Translations under genes and position numbers: made by a program
DNA from: Cephalotus follicularis
Lineage: Eukaryota > Streptophyta > Magnoliopsida > Oxalidales > Cephalotaceae
Direction of reading: 5' to 3'
Length of the DNA: 64,000 nucleotides
Assembly (NCBI GenBank): GCA_001972305.1
Contig: BDDD01000118.1
Span: 456,060 to 520,059, forward strand
The notes under the pieces: model-generated
Seen by the model: only the letters and a program-made list of their open reading frames with translations
Told to the model about the DNA's origin: nothing
Database searches by the model: none
Part shown: positions 11,640 through 23,855 of the stretch, in pieces
Layout: every line of letters starts with the position of its first letter
Numbering within the stretch: position 1 is the first letter of the stretch

Positions 11640-13240
11640 CTAAACAGCAATAAGAGAAGGAGACAAGGATATTATACCAGCGGGTGAAGGCTCCTTCTTT
11701 CTCTACCGCTACACGCTTGGGAAGACACCTAACTCGTTGCTTCCAAACTCCTCGGTACAGAATCTACTCCAACAAGGAAGATCAAAAGCAAAGTTCTCTC
11801 ACTCTCTCTTTAAGCTTGAGAAGAGTAAATTCACATTAACAAGACTTAGCCAAAATCAATCCACCCTAGTCAAGAACTTGCTTGGTGTATTACAGTGAAG
11901 GGAACACTATCTGCAGAGAGAAATTCGAACTACTCTTGCCCAGCAAAAATATCAACTCAACTCATTCTAACAAAAAATCTGCATATTTTTCTTATCACTT
12001 GCCTCCTTCTTCTCTCTCCCACTCTCCCATTCACTTAGGATCATGGTCCTCACTCCTAGGGAGTCTATGGTCATGATCCCCACGTTCCTATAACATGCAA
12101 GAATGGGAGATAAATACTGGAAATGAGAGAGAAAACGTGCCCACGAAGTGAGTTCGGGCATAGGTTGCACGTCCTGCTCAAAGACGTCGATGCTTTCCAA
12201 AAGACATCGACGCTTATGTAATGTGGCACTAAAAACATCGGTGCTTTCTAAAAGACATCGACGTGTTTACAAGTGTTAAGCGTTGACACTTCCCAGAAGG
12301 CGTTGACGTTAAAAACACAATAACGCTCGACGCCTTTCCCAGAAGGCATCGACGCTTTTCCTGGCAGGTGAGGTAATTTGAGTCTAACTCCTTTAGTGAT
12401 CTCAAGTACCCTTCGAATATTGATTAAGTAAGATCAAACAAATATGTTTCCACAAAATGCAAAATCCACATAACCGATATTTGACACAAAGACTTAATAT
12501 GTCCAACATATAAAAGATCTAATTATTATTGGGCAGGGACCCTATAAAATCTTGGTTAAAACCAGAGGTGTTCATAAATTACGCACTCACTTATATTCGT
12601 ATAGATTCGATCATACCCAAAGACCACCCGATTTCCAGCCCTGCGTAAGGACTGGGTAAGGTGGAGATCAAAGCATAACCGTCTCCATACAATATAGAGC
12701 AATCGCTCAGGTCTAAGGATCAGACGAGTTTGAGAACTCGCTAAGTGATCATCACTTATACAGGACCGCAACAAGTAGGAGTCACTACTGACACGAGAAT
12801 AGCGACTATCCAAATAGTGTCTCCTATGCGGGTCCAGTTCAGTGTACACGCTCCCAGTGCACACCCCGTATTTTCTCTAGTGTCCAACAGATATGGTAGT
12901 GAGAGAATCCATCCTCCAATTCCTTGAGCAGGCAACATACGCGCAAGTCTATCTGGTTCACTAATGCCCACAAAGTGAACCTATGACTTGGAACTAATTT
13001 GACATAAGGAATAAGGTAACCAATCTCACAGCCTCCATGCTAGGTATCCAACCTTATGTTGGGGCATCACAAGTGTAAGCAGGTAAATAATAAACTACTT
13101 CAATTAAGTGATAAAACACAAGTGATATTGCCATAACAAATTAGCACACATCATATATACAAGGAATAAGATTGTTTCATGCATGATAAGATATAATATG
13201 ACAACCCATCTAATGGCTTGTCGGGTCACTATATCTAACA
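11640..13240 (-). repeat. Partial LTR of copia family A
   Basis: From about 11696 it matches the A LTRs at 20668 and 46759 (the AAGGCTCCTTC segment, the CATGATCC segment, the GGGCAGGGACCCTATAAAATC segment) and it ends in CTAACA at 13240 like them. The first few hundred bases of a complete A LTR are not recognisable, and the left limit is approximate. The next base begins a different LTR. Confidence 0.8.
12185..12355. repeat. TCGA palindrome array in A LTR (copy 1)
   Basis: Cores start at 12187, 12207, 12238, 12258, 12283, 12303, 12327 and 12349. They form four pairs with internal spacing 20, 20, 20 and 22 bp. Within pairs the linker is typically TTTCCCAGAAGG or TTTCCAAAAG. Confidence 0.87.
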
Positions 13241-13241
13241 T

Positions 13242-14785
13242 TGATGTCAAGCATTTCCAGTCGACTTGGAAAAAACCCGTGAGCGGCGACGCTTGGAAGT
13301 GAAGCGCCGACGATTTGGTCTGTAGACCAACTGCCCAAATCTAGTTTTTTGTCTTTTAGTGGGTAAATTAATATAAATAATGTACACGTGTCAACCTAGG
13401 GAGTAAGGAGATCAGATATTTTATGTTGGAATGATTAGGAAATGCCAAGTGTCACCATTTGATTAGTGGAATTAGAGCACATGGGCAACTAAGGGGAGTG
13501 ACTCACAAGAGAGAGAAGCTTACTCCCCAAGCAATCCATTTCAACCTATATATTTGTGTAATCTCAGCTGAAAGGAGAGTGTTTTCTACTGATATTGAAG
13601 AGGAGATTTCAGCAAGAGAAAGAAAGAAGGAATGAATTACATCAAAGTAAGGAAAATCTAATACCCATTTCTACCAAAGTTTCCTTTGTTATTTTCTAAG
13701 ATTATGCAGTAGATTGTTTTATTCATATCTTGCTCATTTCTTGATGAAATTTTGAATGGTTTAATGTTTTGGAAATTTCAAGATGTTTTCTTTAACTGTT
13801 ATGATTTGTACGTCCTGAAATTATATCGAATTATTGATGAAAAACTATGTTTTATTTTACTGCTCCTGTACTGCTAGTATATGGAACCAGTGACTTTAAA
13901 AATTCATAGCAGTTTCGTTTCTCTGTCAAATCTTATGAACTTTAGCTTTATGTAATCTTTGAGATTTATAATTTAACTTCAGTGTTTTATGTTTTTGCTG
14001 AATATGATCATTTATATATGAAATACTAATTTTAGAAATGTTATGCAATGCTGTTTTATGAACGTTTGAGTTAAACACTCAAAGTGATGAGAAATGCTTT
14101 ATGAATTGTGAAAGGAAATGAAATGAAATGAACCACTTTTGGATTGAGATCGAAAGAGGAATGATAATGGAGCGTAGAGTGCTCACGGTAATGCATGTGA
14201 TGTAAGGATAGTAATCGGAGAGTGCATAATGCCCCGGTGAAGCGGAGTTGAAAGGGTTCATTATGTTTTATAACCCCTAAGTTTTATGAAATGTTCTAAT
14301 TATGTGTTATGATCAGAAAATGAGATATGATAAAGTATGTTTGCTATAAAAACCTTATCGGGCTACTTAAGCTCATTCCTTGCAATGTTTTGCTTTCAGG
14401 AAATGATTCAATGAAGAATGCAAGCTTTAGAAGGAGCTCAAAAGAAGAAGTTTTGAGAAAGAAAATGTGTTATGCAATAGTTTTTGCATAAACTGCTTTT
14501 GAAATGTAATAAGATCATGTTTTTCTGCTGTGTAATATTTTGTGACAATTGACGTTGAAATGTAAAAGTATATGAATGTTATGCGTTATGACATCCTTAT
14601 ATGAGATGATGATGTTAGAAGCTTGGTTTAAAGGTGATAAACTATGTTGAAAATTATGAGAATTTAATAGCATATGTTAGCATTATGTAAGAGTGCTAAA
14701 TGTGTGATGGTTCACACCCACGTAACGCACCGACTCCTTGAAGTTCACTTTGAGCATTTAGTGGACTCGGATCAAGGGTGTTACA
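13242..14785 (+). repeat. LTR of gypsy-like family G2
   Basis: The 3' end (ACTCGGATCAAGGGTGTTACA, ending 14785) matches the reverse complement of 63273 onward, and more matches follow inside (GCATAATGCCCCGGTGAAGC near 14225 against 63830). A TATA-like CTATATATTT at 13546 supports plus orientation. The start TGATGTCAAG at 13242 directly follows another LTR end, and no target duplication links the two flanks, so this end may be truncated. A weak TCGA cluster sits near the start (13261, 13286, 13307). Confidence 0.72.
13546..13555 (+). promoter_or_regulatory. TATA-like box in G2 LTR
   Basis: CTATATATTT lies about 300 bp into the LTR and is followed by a stretch without other TATA runs, consistent with an LTR promoter. 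Position alone supports this. Confidence 0.4.
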
Positions 14786-15317
14786 GTTGTGGTCTGACTA
14801 TACGTGGCTGCGCTGGTGTTTTGGTCTGGCGTTGTGGTCTGGTGTTTGTGGTCTGGCATTATGCGGCGTTGTGGTCTGGCATTTTGCAGGGGCTTTTGTT
14901 TTGGTACAACTTCTCTGGCTAAATGAAGTCTGGTGCGACTTCTCTGCTATCTATGGCCTGTGAGGCTATTCTTCCATTCTCTGCTCTGATGGTTCTCTCG
15001 TCATATACATATATATCTTCTCAGTGCTTTTGAGATATGGAGTAGATAGTTTCTCCTTCTCCAATCTTGTGATCGTTGGGGGTGTTAAAGGAAGTCTGCA
15101 TATGCTGATATTTATATGGCGCTTGAAGTGAAAGCAGCCTTGCATTATGTTGTAGTGGGCTTTTGAGAAATGGAATTTCTGTATTTTTATGAGCTATGTA
15201 AATACCATGTATGTAAAGAATTTCATACTAGTGGAACCTCATAGATGATTGAGGAAGTGGACGTAGGCACTTTCTATGCCGAACCACTATAGAATGGTTG
15301 TTTCTCATTCTATCTTT
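14786..15317 (+). repeat. LTR remnant, copia type
   Basis: The 3' part (near 15250-15295) holds GTGGACGTAGGCA followed by GCCGAACCACTATAGAATGG, the segment also seen near the 3' end of element C's LTRs and common in plant copia LTRs. The 5' part repeats the word GGTCTGG irregularly (14823, 14836, 14850, 14873). No ends or target duplication are identifiable. Confidence 0.5.
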
Positions 15318-15756
15318 CTTTTATCTTTGTATGGTGTGAATGCATGGTTATGTCCAAGTTTACTTTAGGCCTGGTCTTGGAACTCTGTCGCTGAGGCAAG
15401 GGATAGGTAGGACCTTGGCGCGAGGCGCCGGTCCGCTGCAGCAGGTTGGACGGGGAAAAAGACAAAATATATATATATATAACAAATTTGTGCCATGGGT
15501 TATGGCCAAAATTATCCCAAATTAACGGCTCGTTTGGGATAGGTAAGGGTGTTTCGAATCAAGTCTTTTATCTTTGTATGGTGTGAATGCATGACTATGT
15601 CCAAGTTTACTTTAGGCCTGGTCTTGGACCTCTGCCGCTGAGGCAGGGGATAGGCAGGACCTTGGCGCGATATATATATATATAACAAATTCATGCCATG
15701 GGTTATGGCCAAAGTTATCCCAAATTAATGGCTCGTTCGGGATAAGTAAGGGTGTA
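15318..15756. repeat. Imperfect direct duplication of about 190-250 bp
   Basis: Unit 1 (15318-15564) and unit 2 (15565-15756) both begin CTTTTATCTTTGTATGGTG, share the TTTACTTTAGGCCTGG segment, a TA-dinucleotide tract, CCATGGGTTATGGCC and CCCAAATTAA. Unit 2 lacks about 45 bp around the GCGCCGG segment. Unit 2 abuts broken copia A reverse transcriptase, so the duplication accompanied or followed that rearrangement. Its nature is unknown. Confidence 0.85.
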
Positions 15757-16673
15757 TAGGTGGTTTCTCCCAAATGTTTCATGGAAAAGTTCTTTATCAG
15801 CCATATGTTTGCAGACTGCAACATCCTTACATCATTCCCAATGAGTAGGATTTCATCTACATATAGCACTAAGAAAGTGATACTCGGTCCCTCTTGCCTC
15901 CGATAAACACATTGCTCATCTACATTTTTAATAAAGTCAAACGCTTTGATAGTTTCATCAAAACGTAGATTCCAGCTACGTGATGCCTGCTTTAGTCCAT
16001 AGATGGACCGTTCGAGCTTACACACCATGTGCGGATGCTCGGCAGATGTAAACCCCTCGGGTTGGGACATATAGATGTCCTCTTTAAGACGACCATTTAA
16101 GAATGTCGTCTTGACATCCATTTGCCATATCTCATAATCCTAATGAGCGGCGATCACAAGCAAAATCCGAATGGATTTGAGCATGGCTACAGGTGAGAAA
16201 TTCTTAGTATAGTCGACACCATGTCGCTATCTATACCCTTTTGCCACTAATCAAGCTTTGTATGTCTCGATCTTTCCATCTGCATTTATCTTCTCCTTGA
16301 AGTTCCATTTGTAGCCAATAGGCACTATGCCTTTGGGTGTTTCAACCAAATTCTAAACCTGGTTGGAGTACATGGAATCCATTTTGGATTTCATGGCTCC
16401 TAGCCATGCTTCAGATTCAGTGCCCTGCACTGCCTCCTGATAGCTTGTAGGCTCATCGTCTTGTACGATGTTAACCTCATCAGTTTCATCAATGAGGAAA
16501 CCATACCTCTCTGGTGCTAATGGGATCCTGCCAGATCTCCTCAAAGGAGCTTTGCCTAACTGAGAAATATTCTCAGATTGAGATCCAATCTCAACTGTGT
16601 CTGTTGAAGGTCCAACCCCCAACTCCTCCATATCCTGTGTGGTTTCTACTTGTGGCAACTCCTTGAGTTCCAC
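15757..16673 (-). pseudogene. Copia A (copy 1) reverse transcriptase fragment
   Basis: The frame 16121 downward has [33 protein letters not shown] and the catalytic block [11 protein letters not shown], where the second catalytic aspartate of the usual YVDD is glutamate. Upstream, 16353-16673 gives the linker before RT (RRSGRIPLAPERYGFLID). Stops and frame changes separate these from each other. RT stops at 15757 where unrelated sequence begins, so the end of RT, RNase H and the 3' LTR are missing here. Confidence 0.92.
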
Positions 16674-17765
16674 CTAACTCCCACTGTTTCCTTCAAGAAG
16701 GTATTCCTTCTCTAGGAACACAGCATTTCGCGAAACAAATATTCTTTGTTCGCTAGGATGGTAGAAGTAGTATCCTTTAGTTTCATTTGGACACCCCACA
16801 AACCTGCACCGGTCTGACCGTGCATCCAGCTTATCTGTGTCAAGCCTCTTGACATAAACCGAATAGCCCCAAACCTTTAAATGGTTCAGGCTGGGTTTTC
16901 TCCCTGACCATACCTGGTATGGAGTGGAGGGTACAAATTTTGAAGGAATCTGATTCAAGATGTATGCTGTTGTTTCTAGGGCATAACCCCAGATATAGGT
17001 GGGAAGGTCAGTAAAATATATCATAGATCGAACCATGTCCAACAAGGTCTCATTCGTCCTTTCGGACACACCATTATGCTGTGGCGTTCAAGGAGGTGTC
17101 CACTGAGATAGAATTTCGTTATCTCTAAGATAACCTAGGAATTCAGCTGAGAGGTACTCGCCACCTCGGTTCGACCGAAGTATTTTAATTAACTTACCTG
17201 TTTGCTTTTCTACTTCAAGTCTAAACTCCTTAAATTTCTCAAAGGATTCTAACTTGTGTCTCATCAGATACACATAACCATACCTAGATAAATCATTAGT
17301 GAAGGTTATGAAGTAGATATAACCTCCTAGAGCACTTACCAACATAGAACCACATACGTCGGTATGGACTAATCCCAGTAAGTCCATAGCCCTTTCTCCT
17401 TGACCAGAGAAGGGGGATTTGGTCATCTTTCCCAATAAGCAGGATTCACATGTTGGATAGGACTCCAAGTCCTGGATATCTAGAAGATCATCCTTAACCA
17501 ACTGTGAAAGTCTAGCATCACTAAGATGACCAAGTCTACAATACCAAGTATAGGATTTATTTATCTCAGTTTCTCTTGGTCTTTTCTTATTACTTTGCTC
17601 TATGGATAGGACTTTAGATTGCACAGTATTTAAAACAAATAATCCATTATCGATAAAACTATTACCGACACAAATATTGTTAGAAAATATGAAACATCTA
17701 ATGTCTTGAAATTTGAGCTCTAAGCCCAACTTACATAAGTACGAAACATTTATAATATTTTTCAC
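16674..17765 (-). pseudogene. Copia A (copy 1) integrase
   Basis: The frame 17765-17088 has the zinc-binding segment (RLGHLSDARLSQLV then CESCLLGK) and the core with HTDVCG and ILRSNRGGEYLS, the second catalytic aspartate replaced by Asn (most relatives have RSDRGGEY). The core continues at 16674-17069 (NETLLDMVRSM, YILNQIPSKFVP, RKPSLNHLKVWGY). A frameshift lies near 17075-17090. Integrase would insert the cDNA; this copy cannot. Confidence 0.92.
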
Positions 17766-17998
17766 AACATTTGAAATAAAATAACATGATCAAGTCTTAA
17801 TACATAACCATCATTTAAAATAACATCATAAATTCCAACAGCTTCGGCGATGATCCAAGATCCATCTCCAAGCCGCAAGTCCAAATCTCCAGCTCCAAGC
17901 TTTCTAACTTTTCTTAGTCCCTAGAATGAATTGCAAAGGTTAGATCGACATCCAGTATCCAATACCCATGAAGAACTACTATTCAAAGTTAGATTAAG

Positions 17999-18801
17999 TT
18001 AAATCATGAACATACCTGATGTACTCGCACCATGCTGGTTATTAGCAGAAACTCCAACAACAGTAACACGATAATCCTTCTTCCAGTGTCCAGTCTTGCC
18101 ATACGGAAAACAGGTACCCTCAGCCAACAACGTCTTCAAACGATTCTTAGCAATATCCTCATCAGCTCCAAGCTTGCCCTCCTGGGGTGGGATCTTTGAC
18201 TTCTTCGAGTCAAGATTAGCCTCTGTCATCCTCAACATAGAAACTAACTCAGAAAGAGTCACTTCTATCTCGATCAATTGAAAATACTCCACAAATTGTG
18301 AGAATGATCGAGGGAGGGGCGTAAGGATAAGATCTATATACAGATCATGATCCATGACAAAACCTAATTGAGCAAGTTGCTCAATCATGTCTATCATCTA
18401 CAGTCCATGATCATGGACCGAAGCTCCCTCTGGCATCTACGCCTTGAAGAGTTTGTGTGAGAGATTGAGCCTTCGAGTCCTAGACCCATCCCCATACATC
18501 TCCTCGAGATGGAGTAGTATAGAGGATAAGGTTTCCATCTTCTCATACTTGCATTGTAGCTCCAGTGTCATCCCTAAAAGGATATACACCGAGCCTGCTC
18601 GTCGTCCTCTAGCCACATGGCCATACGGCCACACTCATCAGGCGTAGGATCATCACCTAGTGATGGAGGCCCCCATTTCAACACATACTCCAATTTATTG
18701 GCCATTAGGATGAATTTGAGGATACGCTGCCAATCGATGAAGTTTGGGCCTTTTAATTTATTTGTCTCTAGAATGTGGGACATTGCATATTGAAAAGCCA
18801 T
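17999..18801 (-). pseudogene. Copia A (copy 1) gag
   Basis: The N-terminal segment at 18574-18801 (AMSHILETNKLKGPNFIDWQ) and the segment at 17999-18397 (RSFSQFVEYF and a single knuckle-like GKTGHWKKDYRV in which the last Cys is Tyr) belong to the same protein broken by stops and frame changes. The homologous copy at 43998-44999 has the same order. Confidence 0.88.
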
Positions 18802-19794
18802 TTTCTAGAAACCTAGATAAGGAAACAATAAAGATAAGTCAGCATTTATTTCAGTTTTAATATATCACAACCATAACACTTGGTCTTTAGTGCTTATGGT
18901 TCCTCCCACTATTCTAATCGTATCCCATACCCCCATATGGAACTCGAGAAGTCCAACTTCCTAGTAGGGATTGGAATCCATCGCAATCATATTATGGCCT
19001 CAGCTAGGGCATGACAAACCATAATATATCCAATGGGTAGACTGTCTTGCCAATTTGCATCCAATGCAAGATCCAATCATAAAATTCGGCCTTAGATTCA
19101 ATATGGCCTCACCTAGGGCATGACAAGCCATTAGAATCACGATAAGTCAAACACCCACAATTTTCATTGGAATGCACTAGTTTTAACACCCACACTTAGG
19201 TGTGTCCAAGTGCTAAAACATAGACACCATTTGCGGTGCCCAACGCCGACGTTGACAGAGTGTCCCACAGGTTATCAGCCTCAACTAGCGCATGACAAAC
19301 TAATAACCCAGGTACACCACTCAACGAAAATTGTGGAAAGCCACGGGGAACCACTCCATGGGTTCCTATGTTCAGACTTATTATTTAGTTGAGGGAATTT
19401 GCGGTCTCAAATTTTAATTACCAAGCCTTTAATTGATTCATTGGTTTCATTACCCAATACCAATTAATTACGGCTTTGCATGCATGACATCTATTTGGAC
19501 TATCCATCTTATGCACCTTGGACTTATTTCTAAAATAAATCAATGGAATGGCAAGGACTTCACTAGTGGTAATGACTTGAGCCCAAAGTCACTACTTGGT
19601 CTTCCTAGGAGCTATGATTTAATCTAGCTATTACATTTATTACCATGCATACATGGACTTTCAATAGTCTTGTACTTCTTTCTCCTCTCCTTCATCTTTC
19701 CTTACAAAGTCTTCTTTACAAAAGTAACTTTTACATTTAAAAGAAAATTACATACAAAAGAAGGAGAACATTACATAAGAGGAAAAATAAAAAA

Positions 19795-19822
19795 TGGTGC
19801 ACGCAGGAACAATATTACAGAC
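19795..19822 (-). promoter_or_regulatory. Conserved leader block with GTGCAC palindrome
   Basis: This block (TGGTGCACGCAGG, a short gap, TTACAGAC) recurs at 23549-23578, 35560-35590 and 45975-46003 in the leaders of copia A and B, where the surrounding sequence is more diverged. A self-complementary GTGCAC in a retroelement leader could serve RNA dimerisation or packaging; that is inference. Confidence 0.55.
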
Positions 19823-20102
19823 TAATAAATATAAGATAAATATAATCATCCACAAAAAGAAAACCAAAACTAGGTCTCGTCCTTATAGGCCTTACATTGT
19901 GCATAAGAGTATTTAAAATACATATCTAATATAACTTCAAAACAATACACCAATACCTTTTATAATGACCAATTATAAAATTCAATATCAAAGGTTGTTT
20001 ATAGGTCAAACTCCCACTATATCAAGCAATGATTAATAATCCTTTAAGTGGCTTAATCAAAAAATTCCAAATTTTAATAATAGCATGATTTCTTGTTTTA
20101 GG

Positions 20103-20387
20103 CGTTGACACTTTCCAAAGGCGTCGACACTAAACGCATAAGCGTAGATAGTTTCCTAGAACCCGTCGATGCTCAACGTTTCAAATACTGCATGGATAAG
20201 TGTCTACAATTTGCCACAAACGCGTCGACGGTTTCCAAAGGCGTCGACGCATAGGCACTAAGCGTCAACGGTTTATAATAAACCGTCAATGCTTAACACA
20301 GCCAACATCGCTAAAAATTCAATTCCATTAGAATGAACGTCGACGCTTTTCATAAGCGTCGACCCTTATACCTGCTATTTGTCGACA
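20103..20387. repeat. TCGA palindrome array in A leader (copy 1)
   Basis: Cores start at 20105, 20124, 20145, 20166, 20203, 20225, 20244, 20265, 20286, 20340, 20359 and 20382; nine of eleven intervals are 19-23 bp. Best sites read GCGTCGACGC. The array lies in the leader, outside the LTR, so it is not explained by LTR duplication. Confidence 0.87.
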
Positions 20388-20654
20388 CCATGCCAGAAAC
20401 ATCAATTTTTCAGAGATTGGACATAGGTTATCTTATTATCCGCATTCATGCAAACATTAGGATACCTTAAACTGCACTATACAGGTTTCTAAAACATGTC
20501 CAAATCAAATGCACTATGCAATCCATTTACATTTCAACCAAATCATACTATAGCACTATAGGATGAGTTTAACCATACAAACATTCCATTATATTAAACC
20601 TTCAAACAGTCATTATCTTAGGCATTAAAAACTCAACTATGTATGTTGTGGTAG

Positions 20655-20666
20655 TCTCTGATACCA
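20655..20666 (-). other. Primer-binding site of copia A (copy 1)
   Basis: On the minus strand this begins TGGTATCAGAGA, matching initiator Met-tRNA except the last base, one base downstream of the LTR end. Confidence 0.93.
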
Positions 20667-20667
20667 C

Positions 20668-22807
20668 TGTTGGAAATGGTGAAACATTCCCAAGGGTCGA
20701 ATCGGCAAAATTTTATAACATGGCAGCGGAAAAACAAAACATTCAACACAACAAACTAGTCGAATTTAGTACCACATATCACAAGGAAGACCATAACATA
20801 TGCATAGTTGAATTGGTATCACCTATACATGCACCGGTGATACACAAACATGGCAACCAAGAGAGAGAAGGAGTTTACCGTTCGGTGTAGGCTCCTTCAT
20901 CTTTGCCGCTTCAAGCTTGCGAGACTCCCTCTTTGTTGCCCTCGAATATGTAGTCCTACTGCTCCGAGCAACAACGACTCCAGACCAGCAAGGAATAATG
21001 CAAAGACTGTTTTTTCTCTCTCTCTCTCAATGCTTACAAAGAGAAGATTGGAATTGACAAGAATTGTCAATCACAATCCACCCTAGGTTAGCTTAAAGCT
21101 TGGTACAAAAATCAGTAAAAAGGGATAACACACTAAGTATTTTCTCAATATGCCCAGCAACTTATAGAACCGAAGTTCCCCCCACGGTTCCTCCGTTCTT
21201 TTTCTGGTTTTATGCCAGCCTCCCATTCTCTCTCTCTCACGTTGCATGTCCACCACTAAGTGGTGATCATGCTCCTTCCTCTAAGGAATGCACAAAGCAT
21301 GATCCCATGCACAGACAGGAGAAAAACACTGGAGTGGGAGAGAAAATTGAGCGCAAGTTGCACGCCCACATCAAGCACCCACGTTGCCGTTATAAGCGTC
21401 GACGTTTTTCAGTAAGCACTGATGCTTAGACGGCTAAGCGTCGACGCCATTCCACATGGTATTGACGCTTAGAAGTGGCTTAATGATCGACGCAATTCCA
21501 AAAGGTGTCGACACTTTGAAGGCTGATAGGCATATATAGTCTAACTCATTTTAGTGATACCACATATCATTCGAATATTGATTAAGTAAGATCAAGCAAA
21601 TGTGTTTCCACAAATTGTAAAATCCACACAACCGATATTTGATTTTATAAATTTTACCAAGACTTAATATGTCCAACATATTTATAAACTAATCATCATC
21701 GGGCAGGGACCCTATAAAATTTCGGTTATAATCGGTGGTGTTCATAAATTATCGAAATGCCCCTAGGGTTCGATTATGCCATTCTAAATAGTCCTAGACC
21801 TATTTAAATGCTCCCGGACTAATATCCAATATTATCCATATGAAAAACTAATCTAATTAATTTTCTGATAATTTCTTTCACACCGCCGTAACATGAGACT
21901 TTCTAAGTTATCGGTTCGCGTGTACTATAATCCATTGTCATACTTAGCCGCCGACTGAGGTCCAGGGTAAGGATACGTGTCAACCCTAGATAATACCTCA
22001 ATGCATAAAATATCAGATTATTACTAGGACATTTGGTAGACTCTCCAAAAATCTAATTTCCAGTCCACTTCAACCTTGGCCAAGGATTTCATAAGTCCAT
22101 AGTATAATCAGACCATGATAGAGCCGATCACCTTCGCTCAGGTGTGATAATTCCATATTGTGCACTCGCTTACATTCGTATAGATTCAATCATACCCAAA
22201 GACCACCCGATTACCAGCCCTGCGTAAGAACTGGGTAAGGTGGAGATCAAAGTATAACCGTCTCCGTACAATGTAGAGCAGTCGCTCGGGTCTAAGGATC
22301 AGAAGAGTTCAAAAACTCGCTAAGTGACTAACACTTATACACAACTGCAACAAGTAGGAGTCACTACTAACACGAGAATAGTGCTAGCGAAATGGTGTCT
22401 CCTACGCAGGTCCTATTCAGTGTACACGCTCCCAGCGCGCACCCCATATTTGCCCTAGTGTCCCAACAAAGATGGTAGTGAGAGAATCCATCCTCCAATT
22501 CCAAAAGCAGGCAATATACGCGCAAGTCTATCCGGTTCACTAATGCCCACAGAGTGAACCTATGACTTGGAACTAATTTGACATAAGGAATAACGTAGCC
22601 AATCTCATTGCCTCCATGCTTGGCATCCAACCTTTTGTTAGGGCATCACAAGTGTAAGTAGGAAATACAAACCTACTTCAATTATGTGATAAAACACAAG
22701 TGTAAACAAACTAGCATGTGTCATATATTAGGAATAAGATTGTTTATATATACATGGAAAGATACAACACGAAAATCCAATGGCTTGTCGAGTCATTCTA
22801 CCTAACA
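20668..22807 (-). repeat. 5' LTR of copia A (copy 1), complete
   Basis: The LTR is 2140 bp, from TGTTGGAAATGG at 20668 to CCTAACA ending 22807. It is confirmed by the primer-binding site at one side and by matches to the A LTRs ending at 13240, 40940 and 52443. The next bases on the right are copia B leader, so element A probably inserted into B. The matching left flank was not found. Confidence 0.92.
21397..21515. repeat. TCGA palindrome array in A LTR (copy 2)
   Basis: Three pairs of cores: 21399/21419, 21441/21462 and 21487/21508, with internal spacing 20, 21 and 21 bp. Pair members are separated by linkers such as CATTCCACATGG and CAATTCCAAAAGG. Confidence 0.87.
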
Positions 22808-23855
22808 CATACAATCCACAGCTGTGGCTGTGCCAATAGTATGACCCCGGTATAAGTCCGAACCCACAACCCTCAAAGAAATGAACCCGTTTTGATCCCC
22901 ACCCGCCGAGTGCGTGTCAAAGTGCCAAAACATGGTTATTTCCTTCCAGTGCATCTCACACTGAAATTGAACAAAAATGGTCATACAGAGGACCTCTGCC
23001 GAGTGTAGTGCTATCCCAAGTATGTCCACACCATTCAACGGAAGTCATGGAAGGCCAACAATGGGACAACCTTTTATCCCACCGCTTATGGACTTATTAT
23101 TTAACAAGTTGGAGGAATTTGGTCTCATCAAATTTTATATTTTACCAAAGCCGTTTTAGATAATTTTCATTATCTTCCAATCCATTTGGACGGCTTAGCA
23201 TGCTTGACGTGTTTGGATTGTTTGCAAAAAAGAAAACATCCATCTCATGAAACCTATGTCCCACTTAGAAATAAATATGGTCTGGCAGGGACTAAATCTA
23301 TAAGTGATCACACGAGCCAATGTGATCACTCGATCTCCTAAGTGAATTATTTAAAACTACTTTCTTACAAAATGCTCCATGCATACATGGCCTTCACTTG
23401 GTCTTGTAACTTCCTTGATCTTCCTCTACAAGCTCCTTTGTAATTATTCTCTTCTTTGTTTACAAAATGAAATTTCTCATACATTTAAAAAAGAAAGAAT
23501 AGAATACAAATTGGAGGGAGAGAGAGAATAATACAAATAAGGAATCAATGGTGCACGCAGGCAACCTTATTACAGACCAAATAAAGCACAAGTTAATAAA
23601 GCATATTTAATCATCCACAAAAGAAATCAAAAGCTAGGTCCAGTCCCATAACCACCCATCATGCATAAGACATTTAAAATCTACATCCACTATAGACTTT
23701 AAATAAACACAAGCAATTTCAATTTCCGATGTCCAATCGAAATAATTCCAAAAAGTCCGCTGACATTCCAGTAAACCTCCCACTAGATTATTTAAAATCT
23801 AGTTTCCCGAAAAAGGGATTTTATTTTATAAAACCAACCAAGGGAAGGGAATTAA

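Larger units (their letters stand above)
18802..20654 (-). other. Copia A (copy 1) 5' leader
   Basis: This is the untranslated region between gag and the primer-binding site on the minus strand, with no coding sequence. It matches the leader at 45000-46745 in blocks (CCTCCCACTATTCTAATCGTAT, the GGTGCACGCAGG block at 19795-19822, the final palindrome array). A leader of about 1.8 kb is long for a copia element. Confidence 0.8.

Noticed and set aside
13237-14790. G2 LTR at 13242 as a complete solo LTR with target duplication
   Set aside because: The bases before 13242 and after 14785 do not match, and the left neighbour ends exactly in another LTR, so the left end may be a truncation.
14674-14963. 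Cys/Trp-rich small ORFs around 14674-14963
   Set aside because: They arise from irregular GGTCTGG repeats crossing an LTR end; no conserved frame or start context.
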